NCBI RefSeq assembly: GCF_018742245.1
Contig: NZ_CP036132.1
Coordinates: forward strand, 1,545,001-1,609,000
Length of the DNA: 64,000 nt
Direction: 5' to 3'
DNA from: Bacillus mycoides
Lineage (GTDB): Bacteria; Bacillota; Bacilli; Bacillales; Bacillaceae_G
Below the pieces are notes generated by a model. It searched no databases. It was not told the origin of the DNA and saw only the letters and a program-made list of their open reading frames with translations. Below are positions 28,901-34,181 of this stretch, piece after piece. Made by a program: the position numbers and the translations under genes. Each line of letters starts with the position of its first letter. Positions within the stretch are counted from its first letter, which is position 1.

Positions 28901-29028
28901 ACGAATGCACCAATTGCCCCGATTGTACCAGCACGGTTTTGATTACTAATTTTACTTAAGCCGAGTGTGTTTCCTGTAATAGCGAGTGCGCCGTTAGTGG
29001 TGGTAGAAAATCGATTCGTAATGGGCAT
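13996..29028 (-). CDS. Giant DUF11 repeat protein, 5010 residues
   Basis: A single uninterrupted frame of 15 kb. Residues 1 to about 350 form a unique N-terminal region that starts MPITNRFSTTTNGALAITG and has no signal peptide. It is followed by about 35 tandem DUF11 (TIGR01451, conserved B. anthracis repeat) domains of roughly 130 residues. Each has the pattern K-[ST]-V-x(6-8)-[AI]-x-[IV]-G-[DE]-x-[IL]-T-Y-T, then LTNTGN, FTDxIPxGTxF, SVxxNG, FQVxV, PxxNPIxN and SNxVxTxIN. A short tail ends FGPWIWWN, with no LPXTG motif or anchor. Repeats differ widely, so they are old duplications. DUF11 domains are Ig-like beta-sandwiches found in surface proteins. Lacking a secretion signal, it may be a spore surface or mother-cell protein (inference). 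The ATG at 29028 has GAGGTGA upstream. Confidence 0.93.
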   Translation of the reverse strand: MPITNRFSTTTNGALAITGNTLGLSKISNQNRAGTIGAIGAFVTTNTALQVTTFPAGTTLNYTQNSSTAILNIPAGSTILYAELVWGGNYLSRDQNITSVLGNPVSFTTPVSTYSITPSAVTASNQTFVSGSVTFGFYTRSADVTSLVQAAGSGSYTTGSVPGLVDPLDASNGAINSSGWTLIVAYQNGSLPARNLTIYVAGNRVSVETGSADVSVSGFLTPAGGPVSGRLFISSTEGDADLTGDQALFGPNFSSLNALSGPNNAVNNFFGSQINNAAGNLDTTGTFGTRNQSASTSTNISAGRQGWDITSIDISPYLTNSQVSAAIRLTTNGDAYMLNTVGLQININSPNIQATKSVNKSVAAIGDILTYTVTVPNTGLLPANNVTFTDILPNGTSFIPGSVTIDNVPQTNANPSAGISLGTINNSSSRTITFQATVVSLPSQNPISNTATITFQYTPIAGGTTFNGIATSNSAGTQINLADINGTKSVNKLFTDIGETLTYSISLANVGNIAATNVIYTDPIPSGTTFIPGSVTVNGVTQAGVNPANGISVGTIAANSTATIAFQVTVPTIPQTNPILNSGTTTYQYVPIPNQPVVNGSDTTNTVSTQVNNATVTMAKAVDKNFADIGDTLTYTVSFVGTGNTTANNVIFTDIIPTGTTFVLNSLTIDGTTQVGANPANGVNIGSIPTGTTKNVSFQVVVNTIPASNVVSNGSSASYQYTVNPSQSPVTKNISSNLVSTQINNANLTLTKSTNKQFATIGETISYTILITNSGNTAANNVQLTDPLPNGTILTLGTVTLNGVLQNVDSLVALPIGTIPGGATFTLSFQVTVINITAQNPIINNAFASYIYTVNPSLPPTSKTTNSNSVTSTIRLANLHAIKSVDKTFAEVGDVLTYTFAVTNDGNVAANNVLLSDSIANGTSFVPNSVTINSVTQPGVTPASINIGSINAGTTITASFQVLITSIPNPNPISNSASISYNFIVDPNASPVSANTTSTTTFTQVNDANVISAKTVDRAFATVGDILTYTVILTNAGSVSADSPTFVDTNPDGTIFIPNTFLINSVLQNNADPNIGVPLPSIPANGSLTVSYQVTVTSLPTQNPTINSSSTQYSFILNPGDPPTIETSLSNTVSTQINLANVVIVKEVDLTIADVGQPITYTISLANLGNTTANTVVVTDILPPGTTLVPNSIFIGGALQLGADPSAGLQVGTIPAGGITTIVFQISANGIPSPNPIQNNASLQYSFIADPSLPALVRNATSNIVTTQINTATIIANKLTSTNFADVGDSITYTTVLTNNGNIPATNVIFTDVIPSGTLFIPDSVAIDNVPVANVNPANGISIGTIGANSSRTVSFQVNVPAIPSINPITNQSGTTFQYTYDPSKPAVMQMVTSNTVQTTINNASISATKSADKQFANVNDIITYTTTLTNSGNTLASTVIFTDVIPNGTSFIPNSVTVNGNTLPNVNPANGIAIDPINPNANTIISFQIKVNSIPNPNPIPNQSNTTYQYIVNPNLPPASANALSNLITTQINNATIIATKSVNTPTAAIGDIVTYTIAVTNTGNIPASATVLTDGLGPGASFIPDSVTINNVSQPGLDPSLGIPLNDIPPANTIFITFQVKILAIPPSGALTNNALVNYEYTVNPNQSPAVGSTVTNTTATPIVDATLVLNKNASTTFATIGDTITFTSSVTNTGNTTANNIVFTDSIPNGTAFVPNSFKINGVTVPNANPQNGINIGNMNSNASVTLSFQVNITTIPNPNPIPNKSSLQYSFIVDINEPPVSRTVQSNKTFTQVNTASVIATKTASSAFAAVGDTITYTTTLTNSGNTTANTPVFIDILPPELSFVPDSVQINTIPQFGFRPDSGVPLDPIPVGGLTTISFQAIVGSIPSSNPTLNQSSTAYSIIVDPTEPPITETATSNPVLVQINEAIIQATKSVDRLFSDVAPGNSFLTYTVLLDNIGNTTATNIIFTDPIPNNTVFIEDSVRVGGVLLPGVNPANGIPIGDIIAGDFINVTFRVQVVSIPNPIFTIGPGGPNSPVVNGASINYQFMTGPNLPLVSRSTTSNSVSTQINSGEIVTVKSVNENFATIGDTLSYTITLSNPGNVTSQNIIFTDTLPDGTTFISGTLTSDSGTQQIGNPASGIQIGNINPGGTVTITINVLVTNIPSINPISNSSSIQFQHIVDPSQPAITQTASSNTVTTTINSAILTTTKSVDKSIISVGDTVTYTTTITNTGNTPATNVTFTSAIPASTTFIPNSFTINGIQQPGAQPALGVNIPNIAPGETVTVTFQVNVISVPPSNSIMGNDTILYSYTVDPNGTPVTTSTSTNIVTNPVLDAMITMVKSVDQTLVTLGDTITYTTILTNKGNTNATNITFTDLIPNGTTFVPDSVIINGITQLGLTPNTGVTIGTIAPNSSISISFQVTATSTPVQNPIANSATASYTFIADPNAPIVSRNVTSNTVFTTINTATILSSKQVDKSFSRIGDTLTYTVNLTNNGNSSAQNVIFTDTPPNGTTFIANTFSINGVPQMGANPANGVDIGLITAGTTVTVSFQVTITSLPTENPIVNFSSTSYQLVSPPDAEISISNPVSTQIKEAILSMTKNESVSYADIGQTAFYTTSIANLGNTDATNIVFTDVLPSGLTFIPSTLTVDGILQPDANPNTGVLLAALPPNEIYSIVFQVTVNSIPPINPAPNTASTNYEFTVDPNNPPVSSTANSNTTLLQINNAAIISTKTANLTFADVGNIITFTLNLPNTGNTTATDVTVIDILDSNLTFVPNSFTVNGQTIPNTNLSTGVNIGSISGGNAAIVTFQATVTTLPTLNPISNSASITYHYVVDPNQPPITTSNQSNTTTTQINSAILTAQKNSNVSTVDIGQDIVYTVTITNSGNVSATNVIFTDLIPDGTSFEPNSFTLNGTSIPNANIITGVPIGDIAPNQSVIVAFHINANGIPPINPITNQASVSFQHIVNPANPPVSKNITSNSVSTKIESAILNTIKIGDKAFTTIGDTITYTTTITNTGNIPANNVIFSDPLPTWTQFVAGSVIVDGTPLPSASIIDGVGINTITPNQIVTIVFQVQIVSNPTTFTPELQNLGFVNFQYNVGNSLQAQPGNVETNVFVTSINSAILSAVKTANTAFANIGDTITYTVLIQNSGNTNAANLNFSDLIPAGTTFVENSFSVNGSTIPGANPNNGVNIGTVSTNSSLTVTFQVIVTSTPPSNPISNVASIQYAFIVNPTAPPVTGTISSNSASTQINNATVTTVLEANRTIVSIGDVITYTATLTNTGNFPANSVLLINGVPVGAVFVPNSVTLNGIPLPDASPTLGIPVGIIAPGDSASITFQFLASSIPPQGTIINQAITNYTYIVDPSQPPVTATSSSNTVNTAVVDASLSATKNTDSLVQSTNGTITYTVVVRNNGNTTTNTVILTDLVPEGTAFIPNSVTINSVSVPGADPNVGIPLNAIAPSEIVTVTFQVIVQFIPSVNPISNTARIDYTFIADPTTPIISRTIMSNPAFTQISDATILSLKAVNVQQATTGDILTYTITLENNGNISATNLSFLDSTPDGTTFVENSFTLNGTAIPGANPNVGVTLPNLAANATHLVSFQILINDPFSQESITNQSNTTYTIQPDPGQPPITETSTSNIVITNFVQAQLTITKTSNPITVDIGGTILYISEVKNIGNVDAINIIFTDSIPAGTTFVPDSVTINGVLQPGVNPENGIPIGTIPSNSSKTILFQVQTNNPPTETEIVNQSSANYQYVSISTAPPVNRSANSNVVTTSLQNANIISVKSADVTFISIGQNITYTNTLQNIGTVPANNTVFIDNIPEGTIFIEDSLSINNVIQPGANPENGVTLATIQPNETVTISFQVQLTSIPSGNTVINISDTSYEYQIDPSSPIIQRRSLSNAVNTEVRTANISAIKSANRSITRIGQIITYTVAVTNSGTVPITNTLLIDAIAAGTTFVPNSILVDGIPRPDENPITGIALDIILPNNTIIVTFQVNVVSIPSQNNINNIAVIHYEYQPEPSAPPISETISSNSTNIQFIDAILIATKSANKVLANIDETIEYTVLIQNNGSTTTNSIFFTDTIEDGTIFIPGSVIVNNTVLPAADPNIGFSIPNIASGQSTTITFQVSVTNLPTVNPTPNTANIVYDFIFNPDFAPIQKSTTSNTTFVQINDADIVSLKTVDLTSVTIGDILTYTTTLTNTGNTDATAVVFTDNIPDGTTFIDGSVLVNNIPQLNANPSAGILVGTIAPDISIPVTFSVTVVALPASGHIQNQSTSRYTINGEEKISTSNITFTEVISANVIATKTTPIQYADLQTIIPYTISIINNGNIQVENIIVTDIIPANTSFIENSVIVNGNARPNDNPLSGIQIDNIPPNTTATILFQVRVTSIPQINPISNTSTIEYEYTLPNRPPITETIISAAAVTEINHANLTSNKTVDLAFATVGDTLTYTITLNQTGNVSANDVIIQDIIPQGTTFIENSIIVNGETLPGVNPISGIPIGTIIVGESAIASFQVTVTSIPTPNELNNQAITTFKYIVNPNNLPVTNTTTTNTVTTTVQNDNVVAIKSVNATNALPSQTLTYTITISNSGNVTIEDLLAIDTVPVDTTFVTSSVTINGINQPNANPENGITLGNLAPNESVIITFQITISSSTLQSAINNDASVSYTVTIDPNEPPITITKQTNTVTTTLIDPMVRIEKNADKSIVVIGDIITFTLEIFNHSPIPTVNTSVLDMIPAGTTFIENSVTINGTQISNIRPDTGINIGALPADGVATITFKVLVTSIPSNSTIINSATVTAAFQLTPQDPIITFIVNSNIVRIPVQFITATVLKNASVSSAYLNQYFDYTVHITNTSEFSITNISLQDTIPAGLRFIGRSVIVDGISLPLADPNFGFLVATNFEPNEVIIVSFTVQVMDQPVNNKFINIANISLQLQTSPAEPPITITIVSNENIVSFLPPNIERVLPNLSCFFDGERFIRITPRNIRKYFGPWIWWN

Positions 29029-29064
29029 GTTGTCACCTCATTTATATTATAGTCTTGGTCAAAA

Positions 29065-29073
29065 TAGGATATG
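29065..29073 (-). promoter_or_regulatory. Possible sigma-K -10 element for the giant gene
   Basis: On the minus strand CATATCCTA matches the sigma-K -10 consensus CATANNNTA exactly, 37 bases before the start codon. No convincing -35 AC element at the right distance was found, so this is weak. Confidence 0.28.
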
Positions 29074-29150
29074 TGTGTGACAGATAAAGGGAAACATGTA
29101 CAAGTTGATTTGGTAATAATGATTTAAATGTCTAGATAAGGAGAGGGAGA

Positions 29151-30011
29151 ATGATTGAATTGGAAATTAGGGTGGAGCGTCTTAGGAAAGAAAAAATAGA
29201 GGATATTGTTGCATTATCTTCTTATATTGGATGGGATTATAACAGGGAAGAAATTGAGACGATTTTGAATACGGGTATAGTATATGGTGTGGTAAATGCG
29301 AAGGAAGAGCTTATTGCTAGCGCGGCAATTATATTATACGGGGAGACATTAGCGTCTATCGGAATGGTAATTGTACATCCAGATTATAAAGGGAGAGGGA
29401 TTGGAAAGATAATAACGGATTCATGCGTTAAAAGCGTATCAACTCAAACTCCAATTATGCTTATTGCTACGGATGAGGGGAAGTCCTTATATGAAAAACT
29501 AGGGTTCAGAGCTGTTAGTTATGTTTCTAAATACATATGTAACTCGTACAATGCGAATTATCATTGTGTAGGAAATGAAGAGCATATTGTGAATTATGAA
29601 GAATGTGATTTAGAAGAAATAATACAAATAGACGAAGATGCATTTGGAACAAATAGAGAAGAGTTTTTAAAGTATCGAATTATACAAAGTGAACAATGTG
29701 TCGTTATAAAGGATACAAAACAAAATGTATTAGGATATGGTATAAGTATACAAACGCCAGAAAATAAAATAATAGGACCAGTTGTTGGTAAAAATGATGC
29801 GATGGCAATGAGAATGGTACATTATTTAGCAAAAGGGCATAATGGTAAATTAAGAATGGATGTACCAGAGGGAAAGAAAGATTTCGTGAAAGAATTAGAG
29901 ATTAATGGTTTTCAAAAGGTTAATAAACCACCAATTATGATGAAAAATAGTGATCTATTATTAATAAGGAATAGTGAACTATATAGCATTGCAGCACAAA
30001 TTTTTGGATAA
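29151..30011 (+). CDS. GNAT acetyltransferase with C-terminal second domain
   Basis: 286 residues. The first half is a complete GNAT domain with motif A IGMVIVHPDYKGRGIGKIIT near residues 78-97 and YEKLGFRAV near 114-122. The second half (about 140-270: YEECDLEEIIQIDEDAFG, GPVVGKNDAMAMRMV) matches the layout of GNAT proteins with an added Acetyltransf_18-type domain, which often lacks a CoA site. Substrate unknown. The gene is divergent from the giant DUF11 gene and starts at an ATG with GGAGAGGGAGA upstream. Confidence 0.82.
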   Translation: MIELEIRVERLRKEKIEDIVALSSYIGWDYNREEIETILNTGIVYGVVNAKEELIASAAIILYGETLASIGMVIVHPDYKGRGIGKIITDSCVKSVSTQTPIMLIATDEGKSLYEKLGFRAVSYVSKYICNSYNANYHCVGNEEHIVNYEECDLEEIIQIDEDAFGTNREEFLKYRIIQSEQCVVIKDTKQNVLGYGISIQTPENKIIGPVVGKNDAMAMRMVHYLAKGHNGKLRMDVPEGKKDFVKELEINGFQKVNKPPIMMKNSDLLLIRNSELYSIAAQIFG

Positions 30012-30047
30012 AAAAGAATCCCTTCGTGAAAAGGATTCTTTTTTATC
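30010..30047. terminator. Terminator between convergent genes
   Basis: AAAAAAGAATCC at 30011-30022 pairs with GGATTCTTTTTT at 30033-30044. It serves the acetyltransferase gene and the convergent hydrolase gene that ends at 30054. Confidence 0.82.
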
Positions 30048-30053
30048 ATTAAT

Positions 30054-30614
30054 TTAGTCGCGATATTGGTCATGAATTGGTTGAAAGATATCTTCCTCGA
30101 CATCTCTAACAACGGAAAAATGATCAACATTATAATGACCGTGTAAAGTTTTATTATGATGTTCGATAATTTGCTGTGCAGTTAATACGTTAGAATCAGT
30201 TGTGGAATGACCATTTTTAATTAATGTAACGTCAAAGCCTTGTACAGTTGCTGTTCTAACGGCAGTGTCAATACAATGTTCTGTTTTACATCCACCTATA
30301 ACGAGATGATTTATTTTTTCTTCTTTTAAAAGTTCAAGTAAAGAAGTGCCATAGAATGAATTCGTTGCCGCTTTATTAATAAGGATTGCAGACTGAGGTA
30401 CTTGAATTTGATTATGTACCTCAAAGCCCACGCCGCTACCAGAAGCAACATCAGTATCTCTTACGAAAACAATAAGGGCTTTTGAATCTATTGCTTGCTG
30501 TACAGCTGTATTTAGTGTAGCTAATAGCTCAGTTTTACGAAAAACTTCATTTTCTTGTTCATTTCCATCAATAAGTTCTTGCTGAGCATCGATAATTAAT
30601 AGTGCTTGTTTCAT
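30054..30614 (-). CDS. Isochorismatase-like cysteine hydrolase
   Basis: 186 residues of the isochorismatase superfamily. The catalytic triad pattern is visible: Asp 9 in LLIIDAQQ, Lys near 81 in INKAATNSFYGT and Cys near 113 in IGGCKTEHCIDTAVRTA. Members hydrolyse amides such as nicotinamide or N-carbamoyl compounds; the exact substrate is not evident. The start ATG follows AAGGGGAGACACG. No operon partner. Confidence 0.85.
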   Translation of the reverse strand: MKQALLIIDAQQELIDGNEQENEVFRKTELLATLNTAVQQAIDSKALIVFVRDTDVASGSGVGFEVHNQIQVPQSAILINKAATNSFYGTSLLELLKEEKINHLVIGGCKTEHCIDTAVRTATVQGFDVTLIKNGHSTTDSNVLTAQQIIEHHNKTLHGHYNVDHFSVVRDVEEDIFQPIHDQYRD

Positions 30615-30796
30615 CGTGTCTCCCCTTTAATATAAAATAAGTGCCACTGTACATATTCCTTCATGTTGTAAGGAAATCCTCCATTGTTAACGAAGTAGAC
30701 GATTGCTTTACAAAGTTGTCAAAGAAATTTCATTCTCATAGAGTATAAAAACATGTATGATAGGAAGTGGAGAATTTTTGAGTAGGTGGGAATATC

Positions 30797-31057
30797 ATGC
30801 AAACAGTAGAAGATTATCTTTCATTCTTACATACGAAAGGATTTAAATTATCAGAGGAAGCACAAGGATTTATTATGTTTGGACAAGGATATACTGGTGC
30901 ATCTGATGGGATTGTGAACGTAGCAATAGAAGCGACGATTAAACATCAGTTACAGTTTGATGGTAGTTATTTTGTTGCGTTATTAGAACGATTGAAAGAA
31001 GAAGAGATTACAGATAAAAAAAGCGCTAAGGCTTTTATGCGGAAGTTACAAGCGTAA
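30797..31057 (+). CDS. Small conserved Bacillus protein
   Basis: 86-residue soluble protein, MQTVEDYLSFLHTKGFKLSE and onward, with helical ends and a central GQGYTGASDG loop. I think it belongs to the DUF6123 group of short Bacillus proteins but cannot confirm that. The start has AGGTGGG ten bases upstream. It converges on the exporter gene with 2 bases between stops; the complementary AAGCG/CGCTT pair near 31050-31075 may help to end both. Confidence 0.65.
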   Translation: MQTVEDYLSFLHTKGFKLSEEAQGFIMFGQGYTGASDGIVNVAIEATIKHQLQFDGSYFVALLERLKEEEITDKKSAKAFMRKLQA

Positions 31058-31059
31058 CT

Positions 31060-31971
31060 TCACGCAGCCCGCGCTTCTTTTTTTGTTTTTGAAGGTAATT
31101 CAACAAAAATCATACCTAGGAAAATACATAGACACCCAATAATAGCAGAAATAGAAAGCTGTTCATTTACTACTAGAACGCCTGTTAATGCTGCAAAAAC
31201 AGGCTCCATTGCGAAAATAATGGCTACTCTCGTTGGAGAAGTGTGTTTTTGTGCAGATGTTTGAATGAAAAAGGCAATTGATGTCGCAAACAGGGAAGTT
31301 AGAAATAGAGCGAATAAAAAGGAATGATTTGTCCATAGTGATACTGAAAATAATTTTTCCCAATCTTCAAATAAAAAAGCGCAAATAGAAGAAAATATAC
31401 CGACAGCTAATACTTGAGAAGTGCTTAGTAATAAAGGTGATATTTTCTTAGAAAAGAAACCGTTAACAAGAATATGGGCAGCGAAAGCGACTGCGCAACC
31501 GAGAACGAGTATATCTCCAATGTTTAATTGAAAAGAATCACCAGCGGTTAATAAATATAAACCTGCTGTTGCTACAGCAATACCAAGTACGATGAAAATT
31601 GTAGCCCGCTGTTTTAAAAAGATAAAAGACAAGATTGGGACCATAATGATACTAAGTCCTGTTAAGAAACCGGCTTTTGAAGAGGTTGTATAGAGTAAAC
31701 CGAATGTCTGTAATAAATACCCAACACATAAGAAAAAACCAACAATTAGCCCAGCAAGACTGCTATGTTTTATATCTTGTTTTGAAGTTTTTTGAGAGAA
31801 AATAATTTGAACGAATAATAAAATAATTCCAGCGAATAAAAAGCGAATAGCATTAAAAGTAAATGGTCCAACAAAAGACATAGCATTTTGAACGACAACA
31901 AACGTAGCTCCCCAAATAAAAGAGACAAATAATAATGCGAGAGGAGCAATCCAACCTTTTTTCACACTCAT
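31060..31971 (-). CDS. EamA-family drug/metabolite exporter
   Basis: 303 residues with about ten membrane helices and two EamA repeats (about 8-140 and 155-290), marked by FIWGATFVVVQNAM at the start and by the closing pattern FAMEPVFAALTGVLVVNEQL in the second. The cytoplasmic C-terminus is basic (KTKKEARAA). Members export amino acids, purines or other small metabolites; substrate unknown. The gene starts 7 bases after the RNase H-like gene on the same strand, so they are probably cotranscribed. Confidence 0.85.
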   Translation of the reverse strand: MSVKKGWIAPLALLFVSFIWGATFVVVQNAMSFVGPFTFNAIRFLFAGIILLFVQIIFSQKTSKQDIKHSSLAGLIVGFFLCVGYLLQTFGLLYTTSSKAGFLTGLSIIMVPILSFIFLKQRATIFIVLGIAVATAGLYLLTAGDSFQLNIGDILVLGCAVAFAAHILVNGFFSKKISPLLLSTSQVLAVGIFSSICAFLFEDWEKLFSVSLWTNHSFLFALFLTSLFATSIAFFIQTSAQKHTSPTRVAIIFAMEPVFAALTGVLVVNEQLSISAIIGCLCIFLGMIFVELPSKTKKEARAA

Positions 31972-31978
31972 ACCCCCG

Positions 31979-32365
31979 TTAATTTTGTGAAATAGCTTTT
32001 CTAGCTAATTCATCAGCGACTTTATTTTGACTACTTGGAATCCATTTAATAAAAAAGAGATCGAAATTTTTTATGTACTGTAGTGCTTCTTCTAGAAGCG
32101 GTGCAAACATTTTATTTTTTGCGTATTCTTTTTCAACAGCCCGCTCAACAAGTTGGGAATCTGTACGAAAAGATACAATGCTATAATTATGCGCTGCGCA
32201 ATACTTTAATGCTGCAAGTAAAGCGTGGTATTCTGCTTCATGGTTTGACATTGTCCCAAGTGGTAATGACAATTGTACAGGTGGCTGTACCCCTTTAATA
32301 AAAACCCCGGCACCAGAAGGTCCAGGATTTCCTTTTGATGCACCATCGATATATACTTCAATCAA
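31979..32365 (-). CDS. RNase HI family protein (YpdQ-like)
   Basis: 128-residue RNase HI-like protein starting at TTG, chosen because GGAGG lies nine bases upstream and the next codons give the canonical first strand IEVYIDGASKGNPG. The four acidic residues of the catalytic site can be placed: Asp 7, Glu 45 (NHEAEYHALLAA), Asp 69 (FRTDSQLV) and Asp 118 (NKVADELA). It may thus cleave the RNA strand of RNA-DNA hybrids, although it lacks the basic protrusion of E. coli RNase HI. The bcr1 repeat at 32389 lies just upstream, in its promoter region. Confidence 0.82.
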   Translation of the reverse strand: MIEVYIDGASKGNPGPSGAGVFIKGVQPPVQLSLPLGTMSNHEAEYHALLAALKYCAAHNYSIVSFRTDSQLVERAVEKEYAKNKMFAPLLEEALQYIKNFDLFFIKWIPSSQNKVADELARKAISQN

Positions 32366-32388
32366 AATGAGAAACCTCCAGTTATAAG

Positions 32389-32517
32389 GTTATCCCCTAC
32401 TTGAAAATTTTTTTAGAAGTAGGGGATAGAGTACTTACTGCCCGTAAACGCCCAATTGGTGTGGGCTAATAATCAGTGGGGGATGAACACCCCCCACTGA
32501 TTAAAGTTTCACTTTAT
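32389..32517 (+). repeat. bcr1 repeat, diverged copy
   Basis: The right half (CTGCCCGTAAACGCCC...ATCAGTGGGGGATGAAC...GTTTCACTTTAT) matches the other copies closely. The left 50 bases are altered and form their own hairpin (TATCCCCTACTT with AAGTAGGGGATA). Flanked by GTTAT on the left and TTTAT (32513-32517) on the right; the latter contains the TAA stop codon of the epimerase gene. Confidence 0.72.
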
Positions 32518-33386
32518 CCAATTGTAATGCTATAACGACATGTAAATGTTTCATTCGCTTGTAACGATTGAATTCCTTTTTTTTCTTTAAAATCTTTTAC
32601 TTGTTTTACTTCATCAGCAATTCCGTACCAAGGTTCAATACATAAGAAAGGTGCGTTATCTCCTGGTGTCCATACGCCGACAAATGGGAACCCATCAAAT
32701 GCTACTTTTACAAATTTATTATGTTTATGTGAGCGAATAGAAATTTCATTCGTATTCATATTTTCAAAAATAAGCGCGTCATTTTTGAATAAATCATATG
32801 TAAGTGGCAATTTTTTCGTATTTTCAGCGATTAGTTGCTTTTTATTTGAAAGAAAAGGACCTTCTAATATGCTAGTTTCTAAACGTTCAGATCCGTTAAA
32901 TGATAGATGATAATCTGCAAATGATTCGCCGTCTAATAAAGGACAGTTGAATCCAGGGTGTGCTCCGATTGAGAAGAACATCTCCTTTGAAGAAGGATTG
33001 TTTACTTCATATGTAACATGTATATTTTGTTCGTCTACTTCATAAGAAATGAGTAATTCAAATTTATATGGATATTTTTGTAATGTTTCTTCATTACTAG
33101 TAACGACATAAGTGATTTTTGTGTCGCTTTGTTCTTTAACAGAGAACGAAAGGTCACGAGCAAAACCATGCTGTGTTAATGAATAAGGTTTACCTTCTAC
33201 GTAGTATGTATTATCTACTAATCGACCGACGATTGGAAACAAGATTGGTGCACGACGTCCCCAATAAGTAGAATCACCTTGCCATAAATATTCTGTGTTG
33301 TCTTCTTTTAAGCGAACGCTTTGTAATTCTGCACCTTTGTCAGAGATGGAAACGATCACTTTTTCATTTTGAATTGTTGCTGTCAT
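32514..33386 (-). CDS. Aldose 1-epimerase family protein (LacX-like)
   Basis: 290 residues of the galactose mutarotase fold. Diagnostic features are LFPIVGRLVDNTYYVEGKPY near 48-67, HGFARD near 73 and the catalytic histidine in SIGAHPGFNCPL near 144. This subgroup (LacX/YihR-like) is typically annotated as aldose epimerase, interconverting sugar anomers. A clear GGAGG precedes the ATG. The stop codon is inside the target sequence of a bcr1 repeat, so the transcript runs straight into the element. It could serve the galactose island at 50-63 kb but is not linked to it. Confidence 0.85.
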   Translation of the reverse strand: MTATIQNEKVIVSISDKGAELQSVRLKEDNTEYLWQGDSTYWGRRAPILFPIVGRLVDNTYYVEGKPYSLTQHGFARDLSFSVKEQSDTKITYVVTSNEETLQKYPYKFELLISYEVDEQNIHVTYEVNNPSSKEMFFSIGAHPGFNCPLLDGESFADYHLSFNGSERLETSILEGPFLSNKKQLIAENTKKLPLTYDLFKNDALIFENMNTNEISIRSHKHNKFVKVAFDGFPFVGVWTPGDNAPFLCIEPWYGIADEVKQVKDFKEKKGIQSLQANETFTCRYSITIG

Positions 33387-33520
33387 GAAGTGAAACCTCC
33401 TAAATCTTTCATATGTTTTATTATACGTTGTCCGAAAGAAAAAAGGTAGTAAATGATAGGAATCTATTGACGAAAGAGTACCTATTGCGTAGAATATAAT
33501 CTTGTTGCTTAAAAACGAAT

Positions 33521-33560
33521 AACGTGGTTCGAAACCATCCCACGTAAAAAAACTAAGGAG
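33521..33560 (+). promoter_or_regulatory. preQ1-I riboswitch
   Basis: ACGTGG at 33522-33527 pairs with CCACGT at 33540-33545, with the internal C-rich block ATCCC and an A-rich tail TAAAAAAACTAA, the layout of the very small preQ1-I aptamer. The tail runs directly into the ribosome site AAGGAG (33555-33560), so preQ1 binding should hide the site and block translation of the transporter gene. Confidence 0.85.
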
Positions 33561-33568
33561 ATTTTGTC

Positions 33569-34057
33569 ATGAATATAAGAACATTAGTCGGTAATGGTAT
33601 TTTAGCGGCATTATATATTGCTGTTTCTATGCTTATTCAGCCATTTGGCTTTACGAATGTACAGTTTCGTATTTCAGAGATGTTTAATCATCTCGTTGTA
33701 TTCAATAAGAAAGCAATTTACGGGATTGTATTAGGTGTATTTTTAACGAATCTCTTTTTCTCACCTATGATCGCTTATGATTTAGTATTTGGAGTAGGGC
33801 AATCAATTCTTGCACTACTTGCAACTATTATTTCTATGCGCTTCATTAAAGGTGTTTGGGCTCGTATGATTTTTAATACAGTTATCTTTACAATTACAAT
33901 GTTTATGATAGCAATTGAACTTCATCTTGCATTTGATCTGCCATTTTTATTGACATGGCTAACTTGTGCAGTTGGTGAATTTGTTGTAATGGCGATCGGT
34001 ATGCCTGTAATGTACTGGATTAATAAGCGAGTGCAATTTGAAAGATTTATGCAATAG
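33569..34057 (+). CDS. queT: QueT queuosine-precursor transporter
   Basis: 162 residues with about five or six membrane helices, the size of QueT family (COG4708) S-component-like transporters. Family marks include GILAALYIAVSMLIQPFGF near 10-28 and VQFRISEMFNHL near 30-41. QueT imports preQ1 or a related precursor for queuosine in tRNA, probably as the substrate-binding part of an ECF transporter. The preQ1 riboswitch overlapping its ribosome site supports this assignment directly. Confidence 0.92.
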   Translation: MNIRTLVGNGILAALYIAVSMLIQPFGFTNVQFRISEMFNHLVVFNKKAIYGIVLGVFLTNLFFSPMIAYDLVFGVGQSILALLATIISMRFIKGVWARMIFNTVIFTITMFMIAIELHLAFDLPFLLTWLTCAVGEFVVMAIGMPVMYWINKRVQFERFMQ

Positions 34058-34060
34058 AAG

Positions 34061-34094
34061 AAAGAGCTGTCCTTATATAGGATGGCTCTTTTTG
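34061..34094 (+). terminator. Intrinsic terminator of queT
   Basis: AAGAGC.GTCC pairs with GGA.GGCTCTT around TTATATA and is followed by a T run. Confidence 0.75.
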
Positions 34095-34181
34095 TATGTG
34101 ATTATATTGAATATAATACTGTGACTCTTGATAAAATATAATAAAATAAATATAAGAAGTCTTATAAAAGGGGAATCTAGT

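Noticed and set aside
13996..29028. Giant repeat gene as a possible CRISPR or recent DNA tandem array
   Set aside because: The repeats are at protein level only, about 400 bases long and widely diverged in DNA sequence.
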